A stretch of 64,000 bases of DNA from Lumbricus rubellus. Lineage: Eukaryota; Annelida; Clitellata; Crassiclitellata; Lumbricidae. The notes under the pieces were generated by a model, which worked only from the letters and a program-made list of their open reading frames with translations, was not told the DNA's origin and made no database searches. The DNA is taken from contig OX243822.1 in the NCBI GenBank assembly GCA_945859605.1, positions 24,889,874 through 24,953,873 on the forward strand, read 5' to 3'. Below are positions 55,591-64,000 of this stretch, piece after piece (the stretch's first letter is position 1; each line of letters starts with the position of its first letter). A program made the translations under genes and the position numbers.

Positions 55591-58346
55591 GTGAGCTTGC
55601 AAAATTAATAGGATTGCATAATTATGCACATTTCTCTACAGCGATAATACAATACTGTATGCATGTGCACTTCTTATAGCGGCTCTTCAAGGTTTCTACT
55701 CAGTGCGCTCCCGACTACAGCGCCGACACTGCATCGGAGTCTCACGCCGAAGCGCTTGAGCAATTGCGAGTGAAAGACTTGCTCAAGGTTTATATGCGGC
55801 GGCTTGCGGTGGATTCTAACCTGCAACCCTTCGGCTGCAAGGCAACAAACATGGTTCTAGGACTACTGATCAAAGACCAATTGATCTAGGGTCGCAGCCC
55901 AACCCGGCCCCACCCTAGTGTGCTCGGCGTTGCCCGTTACATTTAGGTCTTTTCACCACAACCCAGCTACCACACGCCCCTGCGGGTGGGTTTGCCACTC
56001 CTTTTGAATTTCGGCCCAACCGAGCATAGGCAGAGACTTGGTCCGAACTTTGGGGGACGAATGAGCGGCTGAAGAACGATCGACAAGGCACGAAGCGCCG
56101 AGCAAGGGAAGGGTTTGGGCAGGGATGCGTCCCCCAAATGTCGACAATAAATTGTGATTTTACACACTGCAATGGTAGCATTTAGGCTGTCATTCTAAAG
56201 AAGTCGCTTATCATTCCAGTGCTAATAGTTCTAGTTTAAGACTTCAAAAGCTCCTCCTCATTGTTTTAAATTTTTGAAACACCCACACTGCAATGGAAGC
56301 ATTAATTGTTAGGCTGTGATGGAAAAAACTCTCATAGGCTGAAAGACATGGCACATGGCATAAGGCTTCAAACAAATGGCTCCTCCACATTGTTTAAATT
56401 TTTAATATCCATAATGTAGGCCTAATTGTATCAATTTAATTTGTTTTCTTAATAAACAAAATTGCAATGCCGATAGTCATGGTTTAAGACTTCAGAGTGT
56501 CACATCCCAATTGTTGGCAATTTTTTGGCAACATTTTAAGGTGTCATCTTAACAAAATTGCTCATTATGGATAAACAATGGACAACTCTGTAGAAATTTA
56601 TAATAATATTTCTGAAATATTGGAGGGATATAAGCATCTCTGTCCCACCACCACAAATATTTGAGGGGACCGTCCCATCCTGCCCCCTAAGTCTTCGCCC
56701 ATGCAACCCAGCTCTTACCCGCACCTGAGGGGCGGGTTCCCCACCCCTTCCGGGTTCCCGGTGTTTTTGCCGGTGAATTTTGACTCTTTTGCCTAAAACC
56801 ACCCCACCCCAATAAATGTCCAGATACGTACGATACGGTAGGATATTAATTACTCGCACCCATTGTCACTATATTGTCTTAACTTGCGATCAACCGTTGT
56901 TACCCTGCGAGCATGCTTGCTTGCGCTTCCGCAAAAGACGATGATAGCAAAGAAAAAATAACGTCAGAAGTTGAGTAAATCCAAAGATCGGTCGTTGGCA
57001 AAAATATATGACATCGCATTGTTAACGCTCGCATCGAAATTATAAATAGATCTATTCATAACTCGAAAGGAGGTGAGATTTTGGGACCCCGAACCTATGT
57101 TCACTGTCGGGAGTGTCGGGTGTTAAAAAAAACCATCCGTGGAAATTTGGGAGCAATAGGTCGGGAGGATCAGAAGTTTTGTGGACCATGCATACATACA
57201 TACTTACAGTCTTTTCGTCTTTAAATGTAGACTATAGAAGCTACTGGAAGCCATAATTGTTTCCACTCTGCTCATTTCTCGATATCAGTTTTGTGAATGG
57301 TGATATGTCACTTTAGGTATAATCAGTTAACACAGTGCCTTACCATTTCTTTATCTGCATTTGCTATAATCATGTAACATTATCATCATCATCACTATTC
57401 ACTATCAAAAGAAATCTATCCCGATAATTAAAAATTGCATAATCGTCATTCGTCGTCGTCGTCATCATCATTATCTTTGTGGGGCGCGGTGGTGTAGTGG
57501 GTATGTTCGTTGCCTTGCAGCCGTATGGCTGCAGGTTAGAATCCACCTCAAGCCACTTCGTATGGACCTTGAGCATGTTCTTCACTCGCAATTGTTCAGC
57601 GCTTCGGCGTTAAATGCAGTGGCCGCGCTGTAGTTGGGAGTGCTTCTGAGTCAAAATCTTGCAGGGGCACCATGACACGTGCACATACAAACAAACAACA
57701 ACGTCATCACTATCATCATCAATTTCAGTTTCAGTTGCATTTTTATCATCGTCATCATTATCATCATCAACAACACCATCATCATCAATGACCATCATCA
57801 TCATAATAGATTTTCTCACATCATCGATTTTCCAGCGTCATAATCATCATCACAGTCATCATAATCGGTTTCATCATTGTGCTTGCCATCGACCGTCAAA
57901 GGCATCACCAAAATCATCGTCAGCAGTTATCATCATCGTCATTTACTGTCAACTGTTATCATCATCGTCAACATCATCATCTACAGCAGCCAATATGCTA
58001 ATACTTAAGTTGATGTATCGTGTTCATCTGTGTTTTGCAGCAGAAGTTGCTCAGGGTTGTGTTGAATCTCAACTCAATTTAGGATGTCCGGAGATGAAGG
58101 TCATCCAGATAACAGGCGTGGTTCTCGGTGATAGTTATTGCACAGGGTCCTCGTGCTGCATCAAAGTTAGCGATTGTACTCAGGATGCGAATGCAAACCA
58201 TAGAAGGGATGTCCGTTATAAATGTGACTATAAACGCAATTGTACAGTTGGAGTTCTCCAGGAAAAGATCTCGTGTGGGTGGTGGCCATGGTCGATAAAG
58301 AATGACTTTGAACGCATCACATACAACTGCATAGATTATACACAAA
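55488..58346 (+). CDS. Receptor gene F (partial): signal peptide and first lectin exon
   Basis: Two exons are visible: signal peptide 55488-55590 and lectin 58041-58346, both with the family phases. Downstream of the lectin exon come a GTAT microsatellite and then an LTR retroelement on the other strand that runs off the window. The stalk, TM and tail, if they exist, lie beyond it. The upstream region is homologous to those of D and E. Gene F may be a working gene with a very large intron or a copy broken by the insertion; the visible exons are intact. Confidence 0.65.
55673..55870 (-). mobile_element. tRNA-derived SINE copy
   Basis: Reverse copy with CACTGCATCGGAGTCTCACG and GCGGTGGATTCTAACCTGC. 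It lies in the first intron of gene F. Confidence 0.65.
57475..57660 (+). mobile_element. tRNA-derived SINE, forward copy
   Basis: The head GGTGGTGTAGTGGGTA resembles a pol III A box and AGGTTAGAATCCACC a B box. The body has CAATTGTTCAGCGCTTCGGC. Four minus-strand copies in this window share this body. Confidence 0.68.
58041..58346 (+). CDS. Gene F exon: SUEL-type lectin domain
   Basis: A 102-codon phase 1-1 exon after TGTTTTGCAG: EVAQGCVESQLNLGCPEMK, LGDSYC, SCCIKVSDC, NHRRDVRYKC, KRNCTVGV, NDFERITYNC. Close to gene A and D1; CCIK subtype. Confidence 0.85.
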
Positions 58347-58379
58347 GTTAGTTCGCGATGTTAAAGTATATGTAGCATA

Positions 58380-58540
58380 TGTATGTATGTATGTATGTAC
58401 ATGTATGTATGTGTGTATGTATGTATGTATGTATGTAAGTATGTATGTATGTATGTATGGATGTGTGTGTATGTATGTATGTATGTATGCATGTATGTAT
58501 GTATGTAAGTATGTATGTATGTATGTATGTATGTATGTGT
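58380..58540. repeat. GTAT tetranucleotide tract
   Basis: ATGTATGT units with rare changes, directly after lectin exon F and before the retroelement LTR. Confidence 0.92.
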
Positions 58541-58686
58541 CACAAGTCTTTTCCCTCTTCTTCTCTACGTGTGACCTTCAGTCTCTTCGGAAGCTTCTTC
58601 GTATAAGTTCGTGGTAGCGTAGGCCTATCCCTAGATAACTGTTTCATTAGCTAAATGGCTAGGTTAAAGAATCTACAGTCTTTCAC

Positions 58687-59057
58687 TGTTTTGTTAACCA
58701 ACAACGACGACGTGTTTAACTCTTCTTATTATACTCCAAAATCCGATATAAAGTAAAACGATCAGCAACAACACAACAATGACTACACTTGCGTTATCAT
58801 AACAACTACACGACTACTACCTTCATCAGTCTACTCTATCGCAACTCAACAACAACTCTTACAGCCTATCTCAACGGCTCTCAACACGCAACTCTCCTTC
58901 TTCACTTCCACTCCCTTCTTGTACAATTAACGTACGCTCGTCTAGACGTCACGTGCTGTCCAGACAATCACCTGTGCAGACGCCGCGCGGCAATTTGCAC
59001 CTGGCCTACTTACGTCGCTGTACGACAATCGGCGTGCACTGATTAAATTAGCTGACA
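58687..59057 (-). mobile_element. Inferred 3' LTR of the Gmr1-like element
   Basis: The 5' edge is fixed by the polypurine tract and begins TGTCAGC on the minus strand. The far edge is guessed at a CA (TGTTTTG on the plus strand), giving about 371 bp with TGT...ACA ends. No second LTR is inside the window for comparison, so the outer edge is uncertain. Confidence 0.5.
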
Positions 59058-59060
59058 TTA

Positions 59061-59077
59061 CCTCCTTCCTTTCTTTT
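59061..59077 (-). promoter_or_regulatory. Polypurine tract of the LTR retroelement
   Basis: Read on the minus strand this is AAAAGAAAGGAAGGAGG, directly before the inferred 3' LTR start (TGTCAGC). Such a tract primes plus-strand DNA synthesis in LTR elements. Confidence 0.7.
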
Positions 59078-59174
59078 GAAGAGAGCTAATTAATCTCAAA
59101 AATTAGCGAACGTATAATGCTTAAACTAAATACAAACAATTCTTATACTAAATGCAATCACAAAATACCTTATA

Positions 59175-59732
59175 CTACAATCTCGATAAGCAGTCTGCTA
59201 CTACATTCAACTTTCCTTTCTTATAGTTCAACAGAATGTCAAAATTTTGCAATGATAAAGACCATCTGACTAACTTAGCAGACTTCGACATTGACTCAGT
59301 CAAATAAACTAAAGGATTATGATCAGTGAACACATTAATCTTGGAACCAATAATGATTTCTTTCAATTTGTTTAAAGCCCATATGATTGCATAGGCTTCC
59401 TTCTCAATCGTCGCCCATCTCCTCTGGGTATCTGTCAGCTTCTGGCTGATAAATGAAACGGGACGTTCTATCCCCTCATCGTCCACTTGCGACAGCACAG
59501 CCCCCACAGCAAAATCACTGCTATCACAGTACAAATTAAATGGTTTGCCAACCTCGAACATGTACAGAATAACATTCGATAAAACAATTTCTTTAAGAGA
59601 ATCAAAAGATTTCTGGTGGTCCTCAGTCCAAACAATGTTCTCAGGTGTCTGCTTGCTAGTTAAATCTGTCAATGGTTTAGCAATCTCAGCAAAATTACAA
59701 ATAAATTGTCTGTAGAAACCAAAGAATATCAA
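59175..59732 (-). pseudogene. Retroelement RT thumb and RNase H remnant
   Basis: This is the 3' part of the same element, in a different frame from the main ORF. It begins at FFGFYRQFICNFAEIAKPLT, the conserved region after the RT catalytic palm, and continues into RNase H with Asp in YCDSSD, Glu in EKEAYA and Asp in FTDHNP. It ends VADCLSRL. The palm with its YxDD box, expected between this and the main ORF, is missing. The track start is a TTG, not a true initiator, so this was part of the longer polyprotein. Confidence 0.8.
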
Positions 59733-59740
59733 TCAATTAG

Positions 59741-62700
59741 TTAGCAAATGTTAGGATTCTTCGGGTTCAGCACCACTTCCTGTTCTACCAGTGTACATAA
59801 TCCAGGTTTGTCCGAAACTCTGTCTGCATAACAGTTCAGTACATCCAGTAGCTGTTTCTGTTGCTCGCTCGTAAGATGTCCGATCTGTTCATAGTCCAAT
59901 TGCAGCGATTTCTGTGTCGTCTCTGCATGGTCTTCTTTCAATGGTAGCTCTACCACTGATCCGAATTCGTCGTCCTCTTCCACGATGAGACCACACGATA
60001 ATGTTCTTGCGATGAACTTCCTCATTTTGTTGGCATGGACGATTCGTCGGCCGTTTTCATTCATGTCCACCAGATACGAATACTTGGATCTTCTTTGTAG
60101 CACTGTACATGGACCATGCCATCGTGAGATCAATTTATTGGTTGACGTTGGATACAGGACGATGACGTTTTCTCCTGGTTCGAATTCTTTATCCTTGGCC
60201 CTCTTGTTGTATTGACTGGCGTATTGATTTTGCTTTTCCTCTGCACAATTCTCAGCAAATATCAAAGCTTTCTCCATGTCTGCTCTTAAGTTCTTCAGGT
60301 ACTTTGCTGGTTGTACTCCAATGTTTGGCGGTAGATTTATTTCTTTGGTCCAGCTTTCTTTTAAGATAGTTAATGGTCCTCTTGGCATTTTTCCATACAC
60401 CAGCAGATATGGTGCCACTCCTGTCGTTGCGTTAGGAACTTCTCTCAATGCCCATACGGTAAACGGAATGATTTTATGCCACTGTCTTGGATTTTCCACA
60501 ATGACATGATGTACCATCTTCTTGAACGTCTGGTTCCATCTCTCGACTAATCCGGCTGCCTCTGGATGCCCCGGTGAATCGAATCGTGGACAGCATCCCA
60601 TCATTTTAAAAAATTCTCTTGTAAGACTGGCTGTAAAATTCGTGCCTCTGTCGCTGGTGACCACAGACGGCACCCCCACGTCAATGAAAAGCTTCATCAA
60701 AGCTTCGCACACAGCCTTAGCAGTCAATGACTTCAGCAAGAAGATTGTCGGCCATCTTGTACATGAATCCACTATGCACAAGCAATACTTATGCCCAGCT
60801 GCTGACTTCGGTTCTATTGGGCCTACCACGTCCATAGTCATCCGTCGGAATGGAACATCTTCCCTTGGAATTGGTGTAATCGGCACTCGATCCATCACCA
60901 AACTTCGTGCCTTCAGCTGACACTTCTCACAGGACTTACAAAATTTCACCACGTCTCGACGCATCTTTGGCCAGACAAAGGACAACTTGATTCTCTCTCG
61001 TGTCTTCTCTTCTCCCAAGTGTCCGCCAAATACTGACTCGTGAGCTAATTCCATTACTTGAATTCTTCTCTCTTTCGGTAACACCAACTGATACACAAGC
61101 TGATCCAGCATTTGATGCTTCTTATACAGCAATCCATTCACCACGATAAACTCTGATCCTTGGTCTTCAGCGATCCTCCACCACGATTTCAGTGACTCGT
61201 CATTTCTCTGCTGCTCCTCGAATTTCTTCGCATCTTCCAGCTGTCTTTCATCGTTCGAATTCTCTGTGAACAAGTCCCTCATACTTGTCTCCAGTTCAGC
61301 GTCGCTTCCGGAATCTTCACTATCATTTCGTTCACATGCAGCCATCTCTTCTTCAGTTTCATTGTTCTCAGATGTTGTTCTTTCGTCATCTTGGATGCTG
61401 AGTTCATCTTCGCTTTCCGTGTCATCTTCTTGCGAACTTTCGTTTATCGTTTCATCTTCTCCGTCTTCGACTTCTGCTCTCCGACTTTGTGCTCTTGTAG
61501 TCACATTCGCTTGTAGCTCTCCTTGCAATATACTGATTGGTGGAACCTCTTTCAGTTCTGCAATTATCTCTGGATGTAGCAGGAACTTTTCTGGATTTTC
61601 TTTACACAGTTCTGCTGAAATGCTGGCACACACTAAAGTTAAATATGGCGCGATATTTATTGTCCTGTCCTCTGTAGCTGCTCCTTCGTTACGACCGCTC
61701 ATCCGCACTTCGATTTTCACCAACTTAGCTGGAATCGGCTCTCCAGCTACACATTGCAAATGAACTCTGCCGATTTCTTCTACTGTCGTTCCTTTCAGTA
61801 GTTCCTCGTTGATTACTGGTATCTCGGTCCCCGAGTCAATCAACGCCTCGACTTGCACAGGCTGCCCATCAGTCCCACGTATCTCCACCTTTACATGCTG
61901 CAACGATATCTTCTTTATGCGTTGACACTCCTCTTTACTTTTTGTTTCTCGACAACTTTCTGCAATGGAAGTAGTCTTTATCGCTTCTTTCAGTATGGTG
62001 AACTGCGGCGTACACTTCATCACTGACTTTACTTCTGTTTCTTGGTTGCATTGTTCTTCCCAACCAGGAGGTGCATTTATCACTTGTATCTGGTTTACTC
62101 GAAGATTTTCTGCACTTCTGCTAAAGTTCTTCCTCAGATTTGCCGCTCCTGGTGCTTGGCAATGTTTTATTAGGTGTTTATCAGAATTGCAATTGTGGCA
62201 ACGCTTCTTGATAAAACTTCTTTGCTCCTTGTTCTCCCACTTGTTGTACGGCGTGTAAGATGCATTACTTTCTGTTGGGCGTCCCAGCGGCGGAGTTCGA
62301 TTGTAGGCTTGTCTGTCCCACGTTGACTGTTGTTTATCTTGCGACCACTGCTTTCCAGAATAATCATCTTTCTTTGCATCATTACTCTTGGCTTGGCTTC
62401 CGGTGTCTTTGCTATCCTTGTTCCACTTGGGTTGCTTTGGACTATTGTCCCATGCTTCAAATTTCGGTTTGTCTTGGAACATCACACCAATCCGATTGTT
62501 TACATGTATATCTGCGAGATCTGCAACATTACTAGCTTCCAAGCATTCTGTGCCCTCTTTTGCTAAGACAAACTGCAGTGGACCTGGTGGTAAACATTCT
62601 TTCAGCTTATCCGCCACTAACAAATCAAACAGCTTCTCGTAGTCTTTGTCCACTCGTCTACTTCGGACATAATAATTCAACAGGTTCTTCAGCCTAGCCG

Positions 62701-63901
62701 TGAACATCGTATACGTTTCTTCGGCTGTCTTCTTGGCATCTGCAAACCTTGACCTGTACTCACGAGCTGTTAACTTGAATTCCTTCAACAAATGCTCTTT
62801 CACTGCATCGTATTTATCTAAATTCTCAAATGACAATCGATTCAATACCGTTCGCGCTCTCGGGGTCATCAATGGCAACAACAATTTCACCCAATATTGC
62901 TTTTCCACAGCGAAGCTATTGAATGCATTTTCAACTGTTTCAAAATATAATGGCACTTCCATCATATCATACGGCATCTTCGGTAACACATGCTTCATTG
63001 CGTCACCTATCTTCTTAATCTTGGACACCATTGTCTCACTTTCTTTGAGCCTAATCTGTTCGGATACTTCCCGGCTCTTACGATCATCTTCGTCCCTCTT
63101 CTTCAGTCGATCTTGATCTTCGATTCTCCGCAGTTCTTCTTGTTCAATCTTCTGCTGCAACAGTTCTAACTGCTTTCTGCGTTCTTCTTTTTCAATGGCC
63201 ATTTCTTTAAGTTGAGCCTCCTTGATAGCAAGTTTCTTTTGTTCTAACTGCATCTGCTCTTCTCTTTCTCTTTCTGCTTTTTCCAAATTGTCTTTTCCGG
63301 CTTGAAATTCTTCCTGACGAATTTCTTCTGCTCTCTCCAGTTCTTGTAAACGCATCTTTTCTTTTTCTTCCTCGCGAGCCTTTTTGTCCTCAATCTGCTG
63401 CTTTCGTATTTCTTCATCGCTTTTTCTTGCTTTTTCGTACTCTATCATTAACTCCATTCTTCGTCGTTCTGATTCGTCACGATCTATTTTCATTTGTTCT
63501 AACTGAAGCTGGAACTGTTGCTTCTGCATGTCTATCTCTTGTTGTCTTATCCTTTCTAATTTTTCTGCTCTTTCCGCTCGTTGCTCCTCTTTCTCTTTCT
63601 CCTCTTGTTTACGCTCTTTCTCCTCTTGTTTACGCTGCTCCTCTTTCATTATCATGAATTGCAGCAACGCCTCCATAGACATCGGTGCCTCAGGCTTCTC
63701 CACTGGCTTCTCCGCAGCGCCTCCGACAGCACCTTCTTCTTCTTTCTTAGCCCAAACCTCGGCTAAATTTCTCATCAATTCTTCCCTCGACATTTGTTCA
63801 ACTTCTTCTGCGTCTAGATCTGCTTCAATTAGCAGTTTTATCAGTCTATCAGTAGACATCTTCTTAATATTTGCTTGCTTTTTCTCCGTAAGTTTCTCCA
63901 T
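59741..63901 (-). CDS. Gmr1-like Ty3/gypsy retroelement polyprotein: Gag-PR-IN-(RT start)
   Basis: One open frame of 1386 residues. Rough residue positions: charged coiled coil 70-310; gag core about 310-480; zinc knuckle CHNCNSDKHLIKHC near 567 (C-x2-C-x4-H-x4-C); aspartic protease ALIDSGTE near 687; integrase HHCC zinc finger near 955 (ending CKSCEKC); integrase core with Asp in MTMDVVG near 1022, Asp in TSDRGTN near 1083 and Glu in GLVERWN near 1119 (DD35E). After integrase comes only the start of reverse transcriptase (SDKPGL) before a stop. Integrase upstream of RT is the Ty1/copia-like order known for Gmr1-like elements of deuterostomes. The element is defective because the RT core is gone. 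The 5' LTR lies outside the window. Confidence 0.85.
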   Translation of the reverse strand: MEKLTEKKQANIKKMSTDRLIKLLIEADLDAEEVEQMSREELMRNLAEVWAKKEEEGAVGGAAEKPVEKPEAPMSMEALLQFMIMKEEQRKQEEKERKQEEKEKEEQRAERAEKLERIRQQEIDMQKQQFQLQLEQMKIDRDESERRRMELMIEYEKARKSDEEIRKQQIEDKKAREEEKEKMRLQELERAEEIRQEEFQAGKDNLEKAEREREEQMQLEQKKLAIKEAQLKEMAIEKEERRKQLELLQQKIEQEELRRIEDQDRLKKRDEDDRKSREVSEQIRLKESETMVSKIKKIGDAMKHVLPKMPYDMMEVPLYFETVENAFNSFAVEKQYWVKLLLPLMTPRARTVLNRLSFENLDKYDAVKEHLLKEFKLTAREYRSRFADAKKTAEETYTMFTARLKNLLNYYVRSRRVDKDYEKLFDLLVADKLKECLPPGPLQFVLAKEGTECLEASNVADLADIHVNNRIGVMFQDKPKFEAWDNSPKQPKWNKDSKDTGSQAKSNDAKKDDYSGKQWSQDKQQSTWDRQAYNRTPPLGRPTESNASYTPYNKWENKEQRSFIKKRCHNCNSDKHLIKHCQAPGAANLRKNFSRSAENLRVNQIQVINAPPGWEEQCNQETEVKSVMKCTPQFTILKEAIKTTSIAESCRETKSKEECQRIKKISLQHVKVEIRGTDGQPVQVEALIDSGTEIPVINEELLKGTTVEEIGRVHLQCVAGEPIPAKLVKIEVRMSGRNEGAATEDRTINIAPYLTLVCASISAELCKENPEKFLLHPEIIAELKEVPPISILQGELQANVTTRAQSRRAEVEDGEDETINESSQEDDTESEDELSIQDDERTTSENNETEEEMAACERNDSEDSGSDAELETSMRDLFTENSNDERQLEDAKKFEEQQRNDESLKSWWRIAEDQGSEFIVVNGLLYKKHQMLDQLVYQLVLPKERRIQVMELAHESVFGGHLGEEKTRERIKLSFVWPKMRRDVVKFCKSCEKCQLKARSLVMDRVPITPIPREDVPFRRMTMDVVGPIEPKSAAGHKYCLCIVDSCTRWPTIFLLKSLTAKAVCEALMKLFIDVGVPSVVTSDRGTNFTASLTREFFKMMGCCPRFDSPGHPEAAGLVERWNQTFKKMVHHVIVENPRQWHKIIPFTVWALREVPNATTGVAPYLLVYGKMPRGPLTILKESWTKEINLPPNIGVQPAKYLKNLRADMEKALIFAENCAEEKQNQYASQYNKRAKDKEFEPGENVIVLYPTSTNKLISRWHGPCTVLQRRSKYSYLVDMNENGRRIVHANKMRKFIARTLSCGLIVEEDDEFGSVVELPLKEDHAETTQKSLQLDYEQIGHLTSEQQKQLLDVLNCYADRVSDKPGLCTLVEQEVVLNPKNPNIC

Positions 63902-64000
63902 CTTACTTCTTTACTTTACTGATGCTAGTCGATAAATAGTAGGCTACTCTTCAAATGTTTGCAATTGACTGACTTCAATTCTTTAAGCAAACTTCAATAG

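Noticed and set aside
55880..56860. Pair of GC-rich stretches (55900-56150 and 56640-56780) as genes
   Set aside because: They share short words (CAACCCAGCT, GGGCGGGTT-like) and look like decayed copies of one repeat, but no ends or target duplication could be fixed and no frame is convincing.
58361..58617. MYVC and HTYI repeat proteins
   Set aside because: Translations of the GTAT microsatellite on the two strands.
61266..63935. Plus-strand open frames opposite the retroelement (Ser-, Leu- and Phe-rich)
   Set aside because: Antisense shadows of the coiled-coil Gag and protease region.

Overview
The window looks like nuclear DNA of a marine invertebrate deuterostome, most likely an echinoderm. 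It has multi-exon genes with GT-AG introns, a dense load of animal transposons (LINE, SINE, hAT, piggyBac-like, mariner, foldback) and a Ty3/gypsy element of the deuterostome Gmr1-like type, in which integrase precedes reverse transcriptase. The species cannot be fixed from sequence alone.

The main content is a cluster of six related receptor genes. Gene A lies on the minus strand (1004-6522). Genes B (13534-19663), C (24072-27307), D (31739-42081), E (46207-51351) and F (55488 to beyond the retroelement at 58687) lie head-to-tail on the plus strand. The exons were built by hand from splice sites and codon phase. The pattern is: signal peptide (ends phase 1), one to three Cys-rich lectin domains of the SUEL/rhamnose-binding type (each one exon, phase 1-1), a short Ser/Thr/Asn/acidic stalk (phase 1-1), a transmembrane exon (phase 1-2), and one long cytoplasmic exon rich in tyrosine motifs. 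The summed coding lengths of B, C, D and E are exact multiples of three. Lectin counts are A=1, B=1, C=0, D=3, E=2 and F at least 1. The tails carry ITIM/ITSM-like and YxN motifs, so the family reads as surface lectin receptors with phosphotyrosine signalling, plausibly immune. Function is inferred, not shown. D, E and F also share upstream non-coding blocks, so whole gene units were duplicated.

The space between exons is mostly repeats. 1-1003: microsatellite and half of an inverted repeat. 6.6-13.5 kb: inverted repeat copies and LINE remnants between divergent genes A and B. 15-18 kb: SINEs, a LINE 3' end and simple repeats. 19.7-24 kb: a tandem 3' repeat, an unexplained GC-rich block and a 300-bp GGT tract. 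34-39 kb (a D intron): foldback, mariner, two hAT-type and one piggyBac-like non-autonomous elements. 52.4-53.7 kb: a 1.24-kb foldback element with a 9-bp target duplication. 58.7-64 kb: a Gmr1-like LTR element on the minus strand that cuts into gene F's 3' half.

A separate signal runs through the whole window. The words TAGGCCTA, TAGGCTA and TAGCCTA are very frequent. Comparing duplicated copies shows that they arise as 5- or 6-bp insertions at a TA dinucleotide, sometimes inside exons, as expected of excision scars from a TA-targeting transposon.
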